This document shows positions 5,616 through 6,968 of a stretch of DNA of 6,968 nt, piece after piece; position 1 is the first letter of the stretch, and each line of letters opens with the position of its first letter. Under the pieces are notes generated by a model. The model ran no database searches. It saw nothing but the letters and a program-made list of their open reading frames with translations, and was not told the DNA's origin. A program made the translations under genes and the position numbers. Source of the DNA: an uncultured Planctomycetota bacterium (GTDB taxonomy: Bacteria > Planctomycetota > SZUA-567 > JAFGNG01); contig CAMZKK010000036.1 in the NCBI GenBank assembly GCA_947311175.1, positions 1 through 6,968 on the forward strand. The letters are read 5' to 3'.

Positions 5616-6644
5616 CTAATTCCTGTAAAATAAATCACTATCAAAAAACGATAAATCCCATTCGTTGTGGTTATTAGTGGATATCTCACATTTTTTAGTC
5701 AAAGATTTTATGTGCAGTGGGGCTTGGTCTCTTTTTATAAAATGTATTTTTTCTAATATCATTGATATTGTCTTATCGTTTGTCATCCATTCAATTGCGT
5801 CAATGTCCTTGGTTTGCAATTTGAAAATTATATTGTTGATGAATGTTGTGCTGATGTTATCAGCATCGATATTAATGTTTACATCAAGTATTTTGGCAAT
5901 ATTTAACCCGAATGAGTCTCGATAGCAATTTACAATCATATGACCTCGATAAGTATCACATTCATTGATGGTATAGATTATGATGTCTGTATTCGTGAAT
6001 GAATTAAAATAGTCGATTGCTGTATTGCTTCGTTCTGAATGATTTATTCCTTGTCTCTGTATTTCGGGAATTGTTTTTTCGGCAGTTATAAAAAAGTTTG
6101 CCATTAATTTTTTCTCTGTTTTTCTGAAATATCTTTTTATTAATGCCCAACAAAATTTCACGAATTTACTTTTTATCCCAGTGTAGTCTTTGCGATTTAT
6201 AATTGTTTGTGCGGAAAGAGGCAATAAATAGACATAGCTTGTTGTTGGATTTGAAAATTCCCATTTTTTTAATCGAACAAGGGTGTCTTCTGTGCCACGT
6301 GCAACCAAAAGAATATCTGTGTCTTCTGGAATAGTATCTAACGCCAATGCCTTTCCAGCTCCTTTGCCTTTATATTCAGTAGCAACAAACCAATCAATAA
6401 ACCATGCACCCAAATAGTTTTCCCCGCCAATTATTACCTTGATTTGATGCCACGCAGAATGTCCGACAACTTCATCATTTTCGTTTAATAAAATATTTTC
6501 AAAGATTTTGCCATAATTACTTTTGGGATGATTTTGATACTTTTCATCCCAGATTTTCGGAGTTATCTCCGGGCAATTTTTGGCAAAGAATGCCATTAGT
6601 GATTGATAATACTGATTGGTGTAGGGAATAATTTTATGATTCAT
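5616..6644 (-). CDS. GNAT-type acyltransferase, probably glycan-related
   Basis: A predicted 342-residue cytoplasmic protein without signal peptide or clear membrane segment. Residues 1-130 form a GNAT domain: VVGHSAWHQIKV strand (59-70), then DWFVATEYKGKGAGKALAL (84-102), which contains the GxGxGxA acyl-CoA pyrophosphate loop. A basic linker (about 155-180) leads to a second, more diverged GNAT-like half (about 210-315) with GHMIVNCYRD and an ILDVNINID strand. The ending NEWDLSFFDSDLFYRN, with W and the DSD triplet, resembles the C-terminus of acyltransferases found in surface-polysaccharide clusters (from memory). It likely transfers an acetyl or other acyl group to a sugar or related molecule; substrate unknown. 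The ATG at 6642-6644 has no clear Shine-Dalgarno upstream, unlike its neighbours. It lies 87 bases downstream of the yoeB-like gene in the same direction and faces the CehA-like gene. Confidence 0.78.
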   Translation of the reverse strand: MNHKIIPYTNQYYQSLMAFFAKNCPEITPKIWDEKYQNHPKSNYGKIFENILLNENDEVVGHSAWHQIKVIIGGENYLGAWFIDWFVATEYKGKGAGKALALDTIPEDTDILLVARGTEDTLVRLKKWEFSNPTTSYVYLLPLSAQTIINRKDYTGIKSKFVKFCWALIKRYFRKTEKKLMANFFITAEKTIPEIQRQGINHSERSNTAIDYFNSFTNTDIIIYTINECDTYRGHMIVNCYRDSFGLNIAKILDVNINIDADNISTTFINNIIFKLQTKDIDAIEWMTNDKTISMILEKIHFIKRDQAPLHIKSLTKKCEISTNNHNEWDLSFFDSDLFYRN

Positions 6645-6678
6645 TATTTGTCTATTTAAATTTGTTTAAGAAATGCTA

Positions 6679-6684
6679 ATTATA
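6679..6684 (-). promoter_or_regulatory. Putative -10 element of the GNAT gene
   Basis: A perfect TATAAT on the minus strand, 34 bases before the GNAT start codon. No good -35 is found at the usual distance, so the gene might instead be read from the toxin operon upstream. No hairpin terminator separates the two genes. Confidence 0.33.
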
Positions 6685-6731
6685 TCTTATCCGTTCTATG
6701 ATGCTTTGTTTATCTTAGATGGTGTTATGTC

Positions 6732-6968
6732 TTAATAGTGATATCTAAGCTGAGCTATAAATAAACTACCTTTTTCTATTTTATAGACAATTCTGTTAGA
6801 GTTGTCTATCCTTCGAGACCAATAACCAGAAAGATTGTGCTTGAGTGGTTCAGGTTTTCCTATCCCTTCGTATTTATTTCTTTTAATATCTTTAATTATT
6901 GCATTTACTCTTTTCAATATTTTTTTATCTGTTTGTTGCCAATGGATACAATCCTCCCATGCATATTC
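6732..6968 (-). CDS. yoeB: YoeB-family toxin (mRNA interferase), 5' end outside the window
   Basis: Seventy-eight residues are present, from EYAWEDCIHWQQTDKKI to the C-terminal LRYHY and a TAA stop. Compared with the 84-residue E. coli YoeB, only about six N-terminal residues are missing, cut by the window edge. KPEPLKHNLSGYWSRRI and RIVYKIE match the family closely. Using E. coli numbering by alignment, catalytic residues E46, R65, H83 and Y84 are all conserved, so the toxin should be active. YoeB proteins cleave mRNA at the ribosomal A site and are held inactive by a YefM antitoxin, normally encoded just upstream; that gene would lie beyond the right edge. A TTG within the frame at 6917 could be mistaken for the start, but it falls inside the fold and the frame stays open to the edge. 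Confidence 0.93.
   Translation of the reverse strand, partial: EYAWEDCIHWQQTDKKILKRVNAIIKDIKRNKYEGIGKPEPLKHNLSGYWSRRIDNSNRIVYKIEKGSLFIAQLRYHY

Noticed and set aside
5665..5925. 86-residue plus-strand hydrophobic open frame
   Set aside because: It is antisense to the GNAT gene, and its hydrophobicity reflects the complementary reading.
6645..6731. Integron cassette or attC-like site between the toxin and GNAT genes
   Set aside because: Toxin and acetyltransferase genes are common cassettes, but no paired core sites (RYYYAAC/GTTRRRY) flank them here.
1..6968. CRISPR array, insertion sequence or prophage
   Set aside because: No regularly spaced repeats, terminal inverted repeats, transposase, integrase or phage structural genes were seen on either strand.

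Overview
The window is AT-rich bacterial chromosomal DNA. Genes are closely packed, most have recognisable Shine-Dalgarno sequences, the tRNA encodes its own CCA end, and hairpin/T-run terminators are present. The combination of hemW, an NMO/FabK-type flavoprotein and a secreted CehA/McbA-like protein does not fix the phylum. A Gram-negative lineage (perhaps of the PVC superphylum) is possible, but that is a weak guess. No CRISPR array, insertion sequence, integrase or rRNA is visible.

Layout. Bases 1-128 hold no gene I can support. A tRNA-Thr(UGU) at 166-241 reads leftward and ends in a strong hairpin terminator (130-158); its likely promoter contains a perfect TTGACA. Next comes a leftward SAM-dependent methyltransferase (325-1107). 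A divergent intergenic region (1108-1346) separates it from a rightward block: an NMO/FabK-type flavin oxidoreductase (1347-2444) with a four-cysteine tail; a 36-residue, strongly basic protein (2471-2581); and a textbook terminator (2603-2632). A new promoter then appears to start a two-gene unit: hemW (TTG start at 2753) and a secreted CehA/McbA-like protein (GTG start at 3874), overlapping by one base and probably translationally coupled. The secreted protein keeps the family's overall layout but lacks the metal-binding histidines expected of the enzyme.

The right end is leftward again: a GNAT-type acyltransferase of the kind found near glycan-biosynthesis genes (5616-6644) and, at the edge, a YoeB-family toxin (6732-6968) that lacks about six N-terminal residues because the window stops. 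Its antitoxin, normally encoded just upstream, would lie outside the window.

How the genes fit together. Most of the window looks like ordinary housekeeping plus accessory genes rather than one dedicated system. The most unusual items are the histidine-poor CehA-like protein coupled to hemW, the tiny basic protein behind the flavin oxidoreductase, and the cysteine-rich tail of that oxidoreductase. None proves a new system.
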